A stretch of 64,000 nucleotides of DNA. Origin: Sphingobium sp. (GTDB lineage: Bacteria > Pseudomonadota > Alphaproteobacteria > Sphingomonadales > Sphingomonadaceae). The DNA lies in contig JALCRK010000012.1 in the NCBI GenBank assembly GCA_022652485.1, positions 1-64,000 of the forward strand, written 5' to 3'. How positions within the stretch are numbered: the stretch's first letter is position 1; every line of letters begins with the position of its first letter. A model generated the notes under the pieces. The model did not search any database. It worked only from the letters and a program-made list of their open reading frames with translations, and was not told the origin of the DNA. Below are positions 31,496-41,353 of this stretch, in pieces. Position numbers and translations under genes: made by a program.

Positions 31496-33364
31496 TTATA
31501 CGCCAGGCTGCGCGGGCGGCGGCACGATGCGGTAGGTGCGGGAGGCGCCCTCGCCCTTGAGGTGGACACGCTCCAGCCAGGTGGGGAGCGGCTTGTCGCT
31601 CACCAGCCAGTTCGCCAGCCCTTGCGGCGCGATTTTGCGATAGTGGCCGACCTCGTTGAAGTTCGGCGGAATGAAAATATACCGGACCTTATACGCCGCG
31701 ACGATCTTGCGCGCCTGTTCCGGCGGCTGCGCGAAGACGCGGATCACCTCGGTCATCCCCACGATATTGCGATGATGCCCGGTGGCGACGATCCGATGAT
31801 GGGTGCGAAGCAGGATTTCCGGGCCGAGATCGAGCGGGACGAGGATCAGCGACGGCGGCAGGGCGTTAAGTGCCTCGACCTGCTGATAAAGATGGGTCGA
31901 TGCGCGGTCGTGGCTGATGTCTTCCGGCGTGTCGGTGAAATGCGCGACAATGGCGCTGGCGATGGCCGCGCCGCCAAAGGGGGTGAGCAGGCTCAGGGAT
32001 ACCGTCAGGCTTACGCGCGCGGCCATTGTGGGCAGCGCGGCGATGCGGGGATAGAGCCGGGCGATGATCCACATGTTGCCGATCAGCATCAGCAGGTGCG
32101 CGACGCCAACCGCGCGCAGCACCATGATCGAGACGCCGAACGCGCCCAGCGCCATCCCCAGGATCGAGAGCCAGGCGAAGCGCTTGTCCGCATCCTTCTC
32201 CGTCAGTACCGCGCCGATCATGCCGCCGAGGCCGAGCAGGCCGGGAATGAGGATGATCGCGCCGGTGGAGAGATCCTGCTTCCAGATCGGCTGGCCTTCC
32301 ATGATCGCGAGATACCAGACGTTGTACACCAGCGGATCGAGCGCCTGAAAGGGACCGTGCAGGCATTGCGGGGCATAGGAGACGAGCGTCAGCGCGCCCG
32401 TCGCCGCGGCCGCGCCCAGTGGGATGATCCGGCGTAGCAGCGTTGCGGTGCCCAGCAGCCTGTGGCCTGCGATCAGGACCGGAACCATCGCGACCAGCGG
32501 CAACAGATAGGGCGGTGACATCGAATCGCAGTGGATTTCCTGGGCCACCGTCCAGCCCTTGACGCCGAGCAGCAGCGCGGCGGAGGCCAGCGCCAGCGCG
32601 CCCATGAAGCGGATGAAGCGCGGCCATTCTTCGGCGGGGCGGGCGACATAGCGCAACGCGAACACGGCGCCATACAGCGCGATATAGGGCAGCGCCTCGC
32701 CGGAGATATGCAGCCAGAGCGCCATCGACGCACCCGCGATCCAGCCGCCCCGGCGCGGATCGAGCGTCAGCATCCCGCCGAGCACCCCGACCGAGGCGAC
32801 AATCTGCCACGCATGATGGTCGATCCGCAAAGGAGCCATCTGCGTCAGGATCGGGAAGGAGGTGACGAGCAGCGCCACCGTGAGCACCGTACGATGCGGG
32901 CCGAACAGCCGTTTCACGGAAGCGTAGAGCGCAAGGCACATGGCGAGCAGGGTCAGCGGCGGCACCGCGACACAGGCGACGATTTCCGCCAGCCGGTCGC
33001 CCAGCAGCGGGCGCAGCGCGACGATGAGCCCTGCAATGGGCAGATCGACGAGGCGCGACCAGTGCATCGGTCCACCGAAGGGCGGGTTGACCCGCGGCTG
33101 GCTGACATCGAACCAGCCTTGCCCTGCGACGAAATTGCGCACCTGCATCAGGCGCAGCGCGTCGTCGGGATCGCGGAATTCGAGATGGGCGAAGCTGCCC
33201 CAGTGCCACACCAGCCAGACTATCGTGCACTCAAGCCACAATGCCGCGACCAGCCACAGCGCATTGTGCCCGCGTTCGATCCACGGGCGGCGCATGTCCA
33301 GTGCGGTCGCGGAGAGGAATTTCGCGTCAGGCGCGAAGGCGTGCGGAAAGGGGAGCTGGTTCAC
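31496..33364 (-). CDS. Polytopic GT-C-like membrane glycosyltransferase / STT3-like protein
   Basis: This 622-residue membrane protein has about 11-13 hydrophobic helices. An acidic first-loop motif FRDPDDALRL, the segment GWFDVSQPRVNPPFGGPMHWSRL and LRIDHHAWQ recall the first DxD and DHH features of AglB/STT3 oligosaccharyltransferases. The C-terminal 120 residues are a soluble periplasmic part. Substrate and acceptor are unknown. The GTG start overlaps the gtrA stop (GTGA), and a FAD oxidoreductase lies just beyond, so the three form a glycan cassette. Confidence 0.72.
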   Translation of the reverse strand: MNQLPFPHAFAPDAKFLSATALDMRRPWIERGHNALWLVAALWLECTIVWLVWHWGSFAHLEFRDPDDALRLMQVRNFVAGQGWFDVSQPRVNPPFGGPMHWSRLVDLPIAGLIVALRPLLGDRLAEIVACVAVPPLTLLAMCLALYASVKRLFGPHRTVLTVALLVTSFPILTQMAPLRIDHHAWQIVASVGVLGGMLTLDPRRGGWIAGASMALWLHISGEALPYIALYGAVFALRYVARPAEEWPRFIRFMGALALASAALLLGVKGWTVAQEIHCDSMSPPYLLPLVAMVPVLIAGHRLLGTATLLRRIIPLGAAAATGALTLVSYAPQCLHGPFQALDPLVYNVWYLAIMEGQPIWKQDLSTGAIILIPGLLGLGGMIGAVLTEKDADKRFAWLSILGMALGAFGVSIMVLRAVGVAHLLMLIGNMWIIARLYPRIAALPTMAARVSLTVSLSLLTPFGGAAIASAIVAHFTDTPEDISHDRASTHLYQQVEALNALPPSLILVPLDLGPEILLRTHHRIVATGHHRNIVGMTEVIRVFAQPPEQARKIVAAYKVRYIFIPPNFNEVGHYRKIAPQGLANWLVSDKPLPTWLERVHLKGEGASRTYRIVPPPAQPGV

Positions 33365-33762
33365 GCAAAGACCACGGACCGCCGCAGCATGTAAGTGGTC
33401 TGAAAGCTGATGCCGACCGCGACGAGCTTGGCGAGGCGCGGATCGAGGCCGAGATGCGTGCCGAGGCCCACAATCAGGCTGGTGATCGCGAGGCCGATCA
33501 GCGTCGATACGAAGAACAGCGCCTTCTGGCGGGTGCGCTCCCGGCCGCTCAATGCCTGCTCGGCGAAGACGAGACGGGAGGAAATCATCCAGTGGACGAC
33601 GAGACCGGCGCAATAGCCCGCCATCGAGGCCGGGATCGCGTGGATGCCGATTTGCAGCAGCGCCATGAAGACGCTCAAATCCGCCGCCAGCGCAAGCGCG
33701 CTGGCCATGATGTAGCGCGCGTAGGTGATGCGCCAGACGAGATTTGCAGCACGTGCGATCAT
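33361..33762 (-). CDS. GtrA family membrane protein
   Basis: This 133-residue protein has four hydrophobic helices and the family motif RYIMASALALAADLSVFMALLQIG, with a basic C-terminal end TTYMLRRSVVFA. GtrA-type proteins are thought to flip undecaprenyl-linked sugars across the inner membrane. Its stop overlaps the start of the GT-C gene, and the FAD oxidoreductase gene lies 16 bases upstream. Confidence 0.9.
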   Translation of the reverse strand: MIARAANLVWRITYARYIMASALALAADLSVFMALLQIGIHAIPASMAGYCAGLVVHWMISSRLVFAEQALSGRERTRQKALFFVSTLIGLAITSLIVGLGTHLGLDPRLAKLVAVGISFQTTYMLRRSVVFA

Positions 33763-33778
33763 GGCCGCAGCCTAACCC

Positions 33779-35326
33779 TCAAGGCGTTACCGGTTCGTTA
33801 ATCCGGCTGGGCACATCGCGCACGCTGGAGAGCGCGGCGCGTTCGCCCGCCGTCAGCGCGGAGTTGGAGACTTCGCCCTCATCCCCCGCCTCGTGATATT
33901 CTGCATCCTCGTTGACGGCCCAGGTGTCATAGACGCGCGATCCCGCCTCGATATTGCGGACGGTCAGCATCGCCGTCATCATCGCGTGATCCTGGTTGTT
34001 ATAGCGGTGCATACCGTTGCGGCCGACAAGGTGCAGGGTCGGATATTTCGCTTCAAGTTCGTCACGCATTGCGGCGACATTGTCGGCATAGCCGTCGTCA
34101 TAGACCGGATAGGCCTTTTCCTGCCGCACCACCGCGCCACCGACGACATCCTCGGGCTTGCACAGCCCCAGAATGCCCATTTCCTTCTTGGCAAGCTCGA
34201 TCAGGTCGGCATCCGAGGAGGCCCACAGCGTGTCGCCCTCGAAGCAGAAATATTCGAGGCCCACGCAGGCGATGGTCGGATCGGGCACCATTTCGGGCGA
34301 CCAGCTGCGGAAATTCTGCACGCGGCCGACCAGCACCTTGCTGTCGTGGATATAGATCCAGTTGTCGGGGAACAGATCCTTGGAGCGGATCATCAGCGCG
34401 ACGGTAAGAAAATCGCGGTAGTTGAGCCTGTTGGCCTCGACGATTGTCTGCGGCTTCGGCTCGATCCGGTCGGCAAGCTCGCGCATCGGCGCGGAGCTGA
34501 TGACATGCGCGGCGTTGATCTTGACCAGCGCGCCATCCTCGCGGCGGGCGGAGAGTGTCCAGCGGTTGCCGTCGGGCGAGAGCTGCTCGAAGCTGTGCGC
34601 CATCAGCACATGGTTGCCCGCGTTGCGGACATGATCCCGCGCTGCGTCCCACATCATGCCGGGGCCGAGGCGGGGATAGCGAAATGTCTCCAGCAGGGTT
34701 TTGGTTTCCATGCCGTCATTGGGCTTCTTGTTGAGGCCCAGGCTGCGCTTCAGGCCATCCATCACCGCCGCGCCGAGGCTCAGCCCCTTGATGCGCTGCG
34801 CCGCCCAGTCCGCCGACATTTCGTCGCACGGCATCCCCCAGACCTTTTCGGTGTAGGTCTTGAAGAAGATGGAAAACAGTTTGTGGCCGAACTGGTTGAC
34901 CACCCAGTCCTGAAAGCTGCGCACATCCTTCTTGGGGAATGCCTTCGCCTTCACATAGCTCATCATGCAGAGCGTGGACCGGAAAATGCCGAGGTTCCAC
35001 AGCGCCTCGAACGCGCGGAGCGGATAGCTGTAGAACTTGCCCTCGTAGTAGATGCGGCTCATGCGCGGGCGCTGGATGAAATCGTCGGGCAGGATCTCGT
35101 TCCAGAGATCGACCACTTCCTTCGATTTGGAGAAAAAGCGATGGCCGCCGATGTCGAAGCGAAAGCCGTTGTGCTCCACCGTGCGGCTTATGCCGCCCAC
35201 ATAATGGGAGTCCTTTTCGATCACGGTGACCTTGTACCCGCTTTTGGACAGGAGATACGCGGCGGTAAGGCCCGCAGGCCCGGCGCCGATGATCGCTACA
35301 TCAGTGCTATGGTCGCCGAGCGACAT
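33779..35326 (-). CDS. FAD-dependent oxidoreductase / UDP-galactopyranose-mutase-like protein
   Basis: This 515-residue protein has the dinucleotide fold [32 protein letters not shown] near the N-terminus, then [29 protein letters not shown]. The C-terminal FAD contact lies in [24 protein letters not shown]. The HRFFSKS and IGGHRFF blocks are shared with UDP-galactopyranose mutase and protoporphyrinogen-oxidase-like proteins that sit in polysaccharide clusters. Sugar-nucleotide chemistry is inferred from the adjacent gtrA and GT-C genes. Confidence 0.85.
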   Translation of the reverse strand: MSLGDHSTDVAIIGAGPAGLTAAYLLSKSGYKVTVIEKDSHYVGGISRTVEHNGFRFDIGGHRFFSKSKEVVDLWNEILPDDFIQRPRMSRIYYEGKFYSYPLRAFEALWNLGIFRSTLCMMSYVKAKAFPKKDVRSFQDWVVNQFGHKLFSIFFKTYTEKVWGMPCDEMSADWAAQRIKGLSLGAAVMDGLKRSLGLNKKPNDGMETKTLLETFRYPRLGPGMMWDAARDHVRNAGNHVLMAHSFEQLSPDGNRWTLSARREDGALVKINAAHVISSAPMRELADRIEPKPQTIVEANRLNYRDFLTVALMIRSKDLFPDNWIYIHDSKVLVGRVQNFRSWSPEMVPDPTIACVGLEYFCFEGDTLWASSDADLIELAKKEMGILGLCKPEDVVGGAVVRQEKAYPVYDDGYADNVAAMRDELEAKYPTLHLVGRNGMHRYNNQDHAMMTAMLTVRNIEAGSRVYDTWAVNEDAEYHEAGDEGEVSNSALTAGERAALSSVRDVPSRINEPVTP

Positions 35327-35404
35327 TCTATTCCCCCAATCGCGGTGGTCCTCTCCACCGAATGCAACAAATTGGCTAAGGAAAGTTTAATCCAACTTCA
35401 TGCT

Positions 35405-35428
35405 GGCACGCCGGTTCACCGGCGTGCC
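35405..35428. other. Perfect 10-bp hairpin in intergenic DNA
   Basis: GGCACGCCGG and CCGGCGTGCC enclose TTCA. No T-run follows on either strand, so a classical terminator is unlikely. The 240-base gap it sits in (35327-35566) otherwise holds only the leader of the entericidin gene. Confidence 0.5.
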
Positions 35429-35566
35429 TGTCCGGAATAGACAATATTTCTTGCGCCGCAACATGAAATCGAGACGGGTAATGGGGCTTGTCGCGACCGG
35501 CTGCGCCGTGCACATTCCGGTGCGATCACCAACTCGGGTGTACCTGGCCCATATATGGAGGACCGA

Positions 35567-35695
35567 ATGCATAAACTCGTCATTGCCACCCTGGGCTGCG
35601 CACTGCTTGTTCTTTCTGCCTGCAACACGGTGAAGGGCGTCGGGCGCGACATCGAGTCCGTCGGCAGCGCGGGCGAAAAAGCGATCAAGAAATAG
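35567..35695 (+). CDS. Entericidin-family small lipoprotein
   Basis: This 42-residue protein has a lipoprotein signal MHKLVIATLGCALLVLSAC and the entericidin core NTVKGVGRDIESVGSAGEKAIKK, with the amphipathic helix typical of EcnA/EcnB. GGAGGA precedes the ATG by five bases. Entericidins are membrane-anchored peptides linked to stationary phase and stress; activity here is untested. Confidence 0.9.
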   Translation: MHKLVIATLGCALLVLSACNTVKGVGRDIESVGSAGEKAIKK

Positions 35696-35780
35696 CTGTG
35701 CCAACCGGACCGGGGCGTGCCCTTACATTCCGGGGTCGGCTTCCTATTTAGGGGCCATCACTCCCGAAGGAGAACCCCTG

Positions 35781-36500
35781 ATGACAGATACTGCACTTTC
35801 AACACGCCTCGACATCCGTCGTTTCGAAAGCCTCGGCCATGCCAACCACGGCTGGCTCGATGCACGCCACCATTTCTCGTTCGCGGACTATCATGACCCC
35901 GCGCGGATGCACTGGGGCAGCCTGCGCGTCTGGAACGACGACCAGATCGCTGCCGGAACCGGCTTCGCGCCGCATCCGCACAGCGACATGGAGATCATCA
36001 CCTATGTCCGGCAGGGTGCGATTACCCACCAGGACAGCCTCGGCAACGAGGGCAGGACGGAAGCGGGCGACGTGCAGGTGATGAGCGCGGGCACCGGCAT
36101 CCGCCACTCCGAATATAATCGCGAGAGCGAAGAGACGCGCCTGTTCCAGATCTGGATCATCCCCGATGAACGCGGCGGCGCGCCGGGATGGGGCACGCGA
36201 CAGTTTCCCGCCAAGGACAGCGCGGGCGCATGGACCATTTTTGCCAGCGGGCTTGCGGGCGATGAAGACGCGCTGCCGATCCGTACCCAGGCCCGGGTGC
36301 TTGGCGCGCGGGTGAAGGCGGGTGACAGCATCACCTACAGTCTGGGCGAAGGCCGCTATGGCTATCTGGTGCCCGCGAGCGGTGCGGTCGAGATCGATGG
36401 CGAGAAGATCGCAACGCGCGACGGCGTCGCTTTCCGGGGCGGGGATTATACCATCACCGCGCTGGAGGATGCTGAACTGGTGCTCGTCGACGCACGCTGA
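35781..36500 (+). CDS. Pirin family protein
   Basis: This 239-residue bicupin has the pirin signature HHFSFADYHDPARMHWGSLRVWNDDQIAAGTGFAPHPHSDMEIITYV with the metal ligands His-x-His, and EAGDVQVMSAGTGIRHSEYN with the further His and Glu. YhaK-type pirins show quercetin 2,3-dioxygenase activity in vitro and are linked to redox stress. The N-terminal cupin keeps a complete metal site. Confidence 0.93.
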   Translation: MTDTALSTRLDIRRFESLGHANHGWLDARHHFSFADYHDPARMHWGSLRVWNDDQIAAGTGFAPHPHSDMEIITYVRQGAITHQDSLGNEGRTEAGDVQVMSAGTGIRHSEYNRESEETRLFQIWIIPDERGGAPGWGTRQFPAKDSAGAWTIFASGLAGDEDALPIRTQARVLGARVKAGDSITYSLGEGRYGYLVPASGAVEIDGEKIATRDGVAFRGGDYTITALEDAELVLVDAR

Positions 36501-36560
36501 GGCGGAGGAAGAATACGGGCGGTGTTCCCCAATCGAGGAGACGCCGCCCGTTTCACGAGC

Positions 36561-37100
36561 CTAACGGCACACCACGTCGCCGCGATCGATCTCGCGGCCG
36601 AGCAGCGCACCTGCCGAAGCGCCGAGCAGGGTGCCGACGAGGCCCGAGCCACCACGATCGAGCCGATTGCCGATCACGCCGCCCAGCGCGGCGCCAATGA
36701 TGAGGCCTGTGGTGCCATCCGAACGGCGGCAATAATAACGGTCATCCGATCCGCGATAGATGCGGGTGGAGCGGGTCACGCGTATCGGTTCGTATCCCCC
36801 GGTGTAATAACGGTTGGCGTAATAGCCGCGCCAACGTGGGTCCGGCCGGTTATAGTCATAGACATGCACGACGCGGACCGGCGCGCGCCGGTTAACCACC
36901 ACGACGCGGCGATCATCATCCCTGCCGCGCCAGTCTCCACCGCGGTCGTCGTCGTGCCACCGGCCATGCTTCTCATGTCCCCGTCCCCGGTCGTGGTCGG
37001 GATCGGCCATCGCGGGGCTGGCGGTGAGAGCCAATATGCTCGCTCCCACTGCCGCCGCCTGCACTACGGCCTGCACGGGGCGGTTCCATATATTCTTCAT
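36561..37100 (-). CDS. Secreted RcnB-like / glycine-zipper 2TM protein
   Basis: This 179-residue protein has a signal peptide (residues 1-32, ending SPAMA) and a His/Asp/Arg-rich stretch DPDHDRGRGHEKHGRWHDDDRGGDWRGRDDD that could bind metal. A middle part has VHVYDYNRPDPRWRGYYANRYY, and the C-terminal glycine zipper is GLIIGAALGGVIGNRLDRGGSGLVGTLLGASAGALLGREIDRG. AAGGAG stands eight bases before the ATG. Such proteins are cell-envelope components of unknown exact function. Confidence 0.85.
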   Translation of the reverse strand: MKNIWNRPVQAVVQAAAVGASILALTASPAMADPDHDRGRGHEKHGRWHDDDRGGDWRGRDDDRRVVVVNRRAPVRVVHVYDYNRPDPRWRGYYANRYYTGGYEPIRVTRSTRIYRGSDDRYYCRRSDGTTGLIIGAALGGVIGNRLDRGGSGLVGTLLGASAGALLGREIDRGDVVCR

Positions 37101-37571
37101 CTTCCGTCTCCTTTTATTTTCGGGACAGGAAGCAGAACGCATGTGTCTCCGCTGTGTTGCATGAACGCAAAACAACCATGCATTCATGCGGTGGTTACCG
37201 AGGCTACTTCTTGCGATAGCGGAAGTACCAGACCTTGCGGCATAAAATGCATAAAGCATTGTTATGAATATATTATATACCATATTTGCCTTCGTAATTC
37301 TCAGGCTGGCAATCACCGGGTAATCACTCGGCGACCGATTATGCCCCTCTCTCGTCACCTCCCACAGCAGACCCAATGGCATCGGCATAAACGACCGTCA
37401 GTGGGCAAGCCATCAAGCTCAAGCCGAATTGTCCCGGACACACATGCCGAATGCCGTGAGCTATTCAAAATCATCAGCATTGCATCTATCGAAGAAACTC
37501 GCTTGCCTCACAGCGGCGTCAAATCAAACGAGAGCCTCGGGCAACCGCGCGAATTTCGGGATAGGTCCAGA
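37101..37571. other. Intergenic gap, partly AT-rich, no gene recognised
   Basis: The first 230 bases include an AT-rich patch (37240-37310) unlike its surroundings. It carries a 19-codon ATG frame that lacks a ribosome binding site. The remainder is ordinary GC-rich sequence with an open plus-strand frame that continues into nhaA but encodes no recognisable protein. The gap is the visible boundary between the repeat-containing left part and the stress-gene block on the right. Confidence 0.5.
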
Positions 37572-38846
37572 ATGCCTTCGATTTCTCACCGCCCTTCAGC
37601 TCTGCGTGACTTCCTGAGCAGTGAAGCAGCAGGTGGCGTCATTCTGATGGCCGTGGCCGTGCTGGCCATGATTGTTGCGAACAGCCCGCTCGCCGACAGC
37701 TATTTCCATCTCCTGCACGTGCAGACCGGGCCAGTGCTCAGCGAGAAGTTGGGGCCGATGACGCCCCACCTCTGGATCAACGATGCGCTGATGGCGGTTT
37801 TCTTCCTGCTCGTCGGCCTGGAGATCAAGCGCGAGTTCGTCGATGGTCGTCTCGTGACCTGGCAGCAGCGCCGGTTGCCCTTCATTGCTGCTCTCGGCGG
37901 CATGGCTGCGCCTGCACTGGTGTTCCTGGCTGTCACGGCACAATCGCCCGGCCTCACCCAGGGCTGGGCCATCCCGGCCGCAACCGACATTGCGTTTGCG
38001 ATCGGAGTGATGGCGCTGCTGGGCAGCCGCGTTCCCACGGCCCTCAAGCTGTTCCTGACCACCGTCGCCATCGTTGACGACATGGGTGCAGTCGTCATCA
38101 TCGCGCTTGCGTACACCGCGAGCATCAAGGGCATCGCGCTGTTGGCAGCGGCCGTCATCCTGGGCGTCATGATGGCGATGAACCGGGCGGGCGTACGCCA
38201 TCTGGCACCTTACCTACTCGGCTTCGCGCTCCTCTGGTTCGCTGTGCTGGTCTCTGGCGTCCACGCCACGATCGCAGGTGTCCTGGCAGCCTTCACCGTG
38301 CCCGTAGTGGCGACCCCGGGTGCGCCCGATTCTCCGGACTCCCCGTTGCACAAGCTTGAACACGCGCTGCATCCCTGGTCGGCCTTCCTGATCGTGCCCT
38401 TGTTCGGCTTTGCCAACGCAGGGATCTCACTGGAGGGATTCAGCCTCGGCAGCTTGCTGGAGCCGCTGCCGCTCGGCATCGCTGCGGGCCTGTTCATTGG
38501 CAAACAGCTTGGTATTTTCTCCTTGATCTGGGCCGCAGTGAAACTCGGCATCGCCCAACGCCCGCGCGGGTCGACCTGGTTGCAGGTCTATGGTCTCTCA
38601 GTGTTGTGCGGCATTGGTTTCACCATGAGCCTGTTCATCGGGATGCTTGCCTTCGCCTCGTCGCCAAACCTGATCGAGGAAGCCAAGCTGGGGGTGATAA
38701 CGGGCTCGCTGCTTTCCGGCGTGCTGGGTTACCTTGTCCTTCGGCTTGCGCCGCCAGCAGCCGACGCTGCCCAAGCCGAGACTGAAATCGATCGTGAGAT
38801 TGAACAGGATGGCGATGTCGAGGCGATCGAGGGCAAGCTGCGGTAA
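37572..38846 (+). CDS. nhaA: Na+/H+ antiporter NhaA
   Basis: This 424-residue protein has twelve predicted helices and the family hallmarks: PATDIAFAIGVMALLGSRVP, then FLTTVAIVDDMGAVVIIALAYT, with the Asp pair of the ion site. The start MPSISHRPSALRDFLSSEAAGGVILM follows the usual N-terminal pattern, although the ribosome binding site is weak. The C-terminal tail is acidic (AETEIDREIEQDGDVEAIEG). It exchanges sodium for protons at alkaline pH. Confidence 0.94.
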   Translation: MPSISHRPSALRDFLSSEAAGGVILMAVAVLAMIVANSPLADSYFHLLHVQTGPVLSEKLGPMTPHLWINDALMAVFFLLVGLEIKREFVDGRLVTWQQRRLPFIAALGGMAAPALVFLAVTAQSPGLTQGWAIPAATDIAFAIGVMALLGSRVPTALKLFLTTVAIVDDMGAVVIIALAYTASIKGIALLAAAVILGVMMAMNRAGVRHLAPYLLGFALLWFAVLVSGVHATIAGVLAAFTVPVVATPGAPDSPDSPLHKLEHALHPWSAFLIVPLFGFANAGISLEGFSLGSLLEPLPLGIAAGLFIGKQLGIFSLIWAAVKLGIAQRPRGSTWLQVYGLSVLCGIGFTMSLFIGMLAFASSPNLIEEAKLGVITGSLLSGVLGYLVLRLAPPAADAAQAETEIDREIEQDGDVEAIEGKLR

Positions 38847-38867
38847 TAAGCCGAGCTGCCGTCCGGG

Positions 38868-39737
38868 CTAATTCCGCCACTCCACAAGGACAGTTCCGTC
38901 GCGCGGGTCCTCGAAAGAGACCCGCGCCAGTTCTACCGCCATAAGACAGACAGGACGTCGATCAGGCGAATCCTGCACGCAGTGGATGGGCTGGCCGTCG
39001 GGAAATCCCGTTACCCGTCCGCTTACGGCAAACCGGTAAGTGCGGCCTTCGACTTCTGCCGGCTCCCGAACCCGGATTGTGTGTGCGTAGGCCCGGGATC
39101 CGCGCTGGAATGTCCGGGGCGAATCAGGAGCGAAGAACTGGGCGATGCCCATGGTCTGGCGTTCGTTTGATGCGGCAAGGTCGGTATCGCTTGCGACATT
39201 TGCGGTCGGGCATTCTTCGCTGCTGGTCCATGGCCGTTCAATCCAGAAACCCTCCACGGCTTCATGAGCCATGTCACCTGCAATGGATTTCACCCAAGCG
39301 GCATCAGTCCAGCGTTCAGGGGCCGCAGACAGTTTGAGAGCCTGCCGATTGCGATCGAGTACCCAGCCCGCCCACGCCGGATGTGTTTTGTCAGCTTCGC
39401 CGCTGCAGCCAAATGGCAGCTTCAGGCTGAATGTCCTGCCAACCAGTTGGCGGTTGGCATCAGGGAGAGGACGCCCTGCCGCTGCCGCATCGACAGCACG
39501 AGCAAACGCTGCGATCAGCTCAACCCGACCGGCCGGGGCCAGCGGCGTAGCTTCAGTGGGCTGCATTGGCGCAACTTCAGACACCTTCTCGCTCGCAGCG
39601 CTGTCAGGTGTAGCTTGATGTTCGCCTGGCACATCGCTGCTGCACCCGCTCATCATCAATGCCGCCAGCCCTGCCCAGACGAGAGACGTCCCTTGCCCGG
39701 TGTGGCGTGATGAGAACAGGGCAAGCGAGGCAGGCAT
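38868..39737 (-). CDS. Putative lipoprotein of unknown function
   Basis: This 289-residue protein has a lipobox MSGC at about 29-32 (GLAALMMSGC) and a Pro/Glu/Thr-rich linker to residue 70. The globular region has AAFARAVDAAAAGRPLPDANRQLVGRTFSLKLPFGCSG and FWIERPWTSSEECP. Three or four mature cysteines could form disulfides. I do not recognise a domain. It lies between nhaA, with which it converges, and the SLC13-family gene, from which it diverges. Confidence 0.7.
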   Translation of the reverse strand: MPASLALFSSRHTGQGTSLVWAGLAALMMSGCSSDVPGEHQATPDSAASEKVSEVAPMQPTEATPLAPAGRVELIAAFARAVDAAAAGRPLPDANRQLVGRTFSLKLPFGCSGEADKTHPAWAGWVLDRNRQALKLSAAPERWTDAAWVKSIAGDMAHEAVEGFWIERPWTSSEECPTANVASDTDLAASNERQTMGIAQFFAPDSPRTFQRGSRAYAHTIRVREPAEVEGRTYRFAVSGRVTGFPDGQPIHCVQDSPDRRPVCLMAVELARVSFEDPRDGTVLVEWRN

Positions 39738-39875
39738 TCTTGATGGCTAGCAGATCACGACACAGAAATTGAACCCTTTCCGGAAATCAACCGCACAAAA
39801 ATGGCTCGCGCTGACGGCCTTGCGATTGCTGAAATGCCGGGGCGAGAATAGACCCGGACTTGCGAAACATCAGCC

Positions 39876-41195
39876 ATGTCATTCGAACAGATCATAACCC
39901 TTGTCGTCCTGGCTGGCGTGATCGCCGCCCTGATCCATGACAAGATCCGCGCCGACATCGTCGCGCTTGCCGGCGCGGCAGTGCTGCTGGCCAGCGGGGC
40001 AGTCCGGCCAAGCGAAGTCCAAAGCGCCTTCGGCAGCCCCGCGCTCATTACGCTTGCGTCCCTGTTTGTCATTGCCCATGCCATGGAGCTTTCGGGCCTG
40101 CTCGATCGCCTGATCAGGGCCATGGTCAGAGCCTGCCGAAAAACCGGAGCGACCGGTATCTGGGCAATGATCGGGCTATGTGGTGCCGGTTCGGCATTCC
40201 TCAACAACACGCCGATTGTGGTTATGGCGGCTCCCGTCGTTAGGGACGTCGCCAACTCCCTGAAGCTCGATGCCAGGCGATTCCTGATGCCACTGTCCTA
40301 TGTGGCGGTGCTGGGCGGCTGCTGCACCCTCATCGGCACCTCCACCAACCTGCTGGTGGACGACATGGCCCGTACTTCGGGGCAGGCGCCCTTCACGATC
40401 TTCGAGATTACGCCTGTCGGTCTGGTCGTTGCCGTGGCTGGCGGGCTCTATCTAATGCTGTTTTCCGGACATTTGCTGAAGTCATCGCCCCGCACGGAGG
40501 GGCCCGACCCCCAGGAGGTCGCAAGGCATCATGTCAGCCATGTCGATATAGCCGGTGATGCCATCGGCGACCCTCGCGATTTTGCCGAAGATCATCATTT
40601 TGATCTCACCAAGGCACTGGCATCGGTCGGCGTTTTTATCGGGGTCGTGGCGCTAGCTGCCTTCAACCTCATCCCCATCGCGGCTGCGGCATTTGCCGGC
40701 GCGGTCCTGCTCATTCTCGTCCGGGTCATCCGGCCCGAGGAGGCCTATGGCGGCTTGCGCCCGGAAATTCTTCTGCTGATCGCCGGAATGGTCGTCATCG
40801 GCATTGCTCTGGAGGAAACCGGCCTCGCATCGACAGCGACCGACTGGCTGGTCAAGTCGGTGGACGGCTTTGGCCCGTTAATGGCGCTGGTCCTGCTCTA
40901 TGGCGGCACTTTGCTGCTCACTGAACTGCTGTCCAATGCGACCGTGGCTGTCCTTGTGACTCCGCTGGCCGTAGCTCTTGCCGAAAGCATGGGGGTGAGC
41001 CCCCGTCCGTTCCTCGTTGCGGTCATGATCGCGGGGAGCGCGGCGTTTGCCACGCCCTTCGGCTATCAGACCAATGTGCTGGTCTACCAGATGGCCGGCT
41101 ACCGCTACATGGACTTCGTGAAGGTCGGGCTGCCGTTAAACCTAGTCACCTGGGTCGTCGCTGTTGCCGCGATTCACTGGTTTTTTCCATTCTGA
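39876..41195 (+). CDS. SLC13/DASS-type permease
   Basis: This 439-residue protein has about eleven helices. The two repeat signatures are AFLNNTPIVVMAAPVV...GTSTNLLVDDMA in the first half and LLSNATVAVLVTPLAVALAE...ATPFGYQTNVLVYQMAGYRYMDF in the second, the substrate and sodium sites of the DASS fold. The central soluble insert is short (about 60 residues, PRTEGPDPQEVARHHVSH) and has no RCK domain, unlike many bacterial members. The substrate is uncertain: dicarboxylate, sulfate and other anions are all possible. Confidence 0.85.
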   Translation: MSFEQIITLVVLAGVIAALIHDKIRADIVALAGAAVLLASGAVRPSEVQSAFGSPALITLASLFVIAHAMELSGLLDRLIRAMVRACRKTGATGIWAMIGLCGAGSAFLNNTPIVVMAAPVVRDVANSLKLDARRFLMPLSYVAVLGGCCTLIGTSTNLLVDDMARTSGQAPFTIFEITPVGLVVAVAGGLYLMLFSGHLLKSSPRTEGPDPQEVARHHVSHVDIAGDAIGDPRDFAEDHHFDLTKALASVGVFIGVVALAAFNLIPIAAAAFAGAVLLILVRVIRPEEAYGGLRPEILLLIAGMVVIGIALEETGLASTATDWLVKSVDGFGPLMALVLLYGGTLLLTELLSNATVAVLVTPLAVALAESMGVSPRPFLVAVMIAGSAAFATPFGYQTNVLVYQMAGYRYMDFVKVGLPLNLVTWVVAVAAIHWFFPF

Positions 41196-41353
41196 GCCGC
41201 CCTACAAACCGTCAGTTGGTTACCTTGATCACCACCGTAACCGGTGTTGCACCACTTCTGTAACTGACTTGAGGCCCACCATCGCCCGCGAGCGCCACGG
41301 CAGGGCAATGCCCCCCTTAAAATGACGTGATCGCAGACAAGCCCAGATGCGCG

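Noticed and set aside
37264-37323. A 19-residue hydrophobic peptide (MNILYTIFAFVILRLAITG)
   Set aside because: No ribosome binding site, no antitoxin RNA or repeat evident, and it lies in AT-rich DNA where such frames arise by chance.
36522-37571. Long N-terminal extension of NhaA
   Set aside because: The frame happens to be open, but the residues match no protein and cross the glycine-zipper gene. NhaA begins at 37572.
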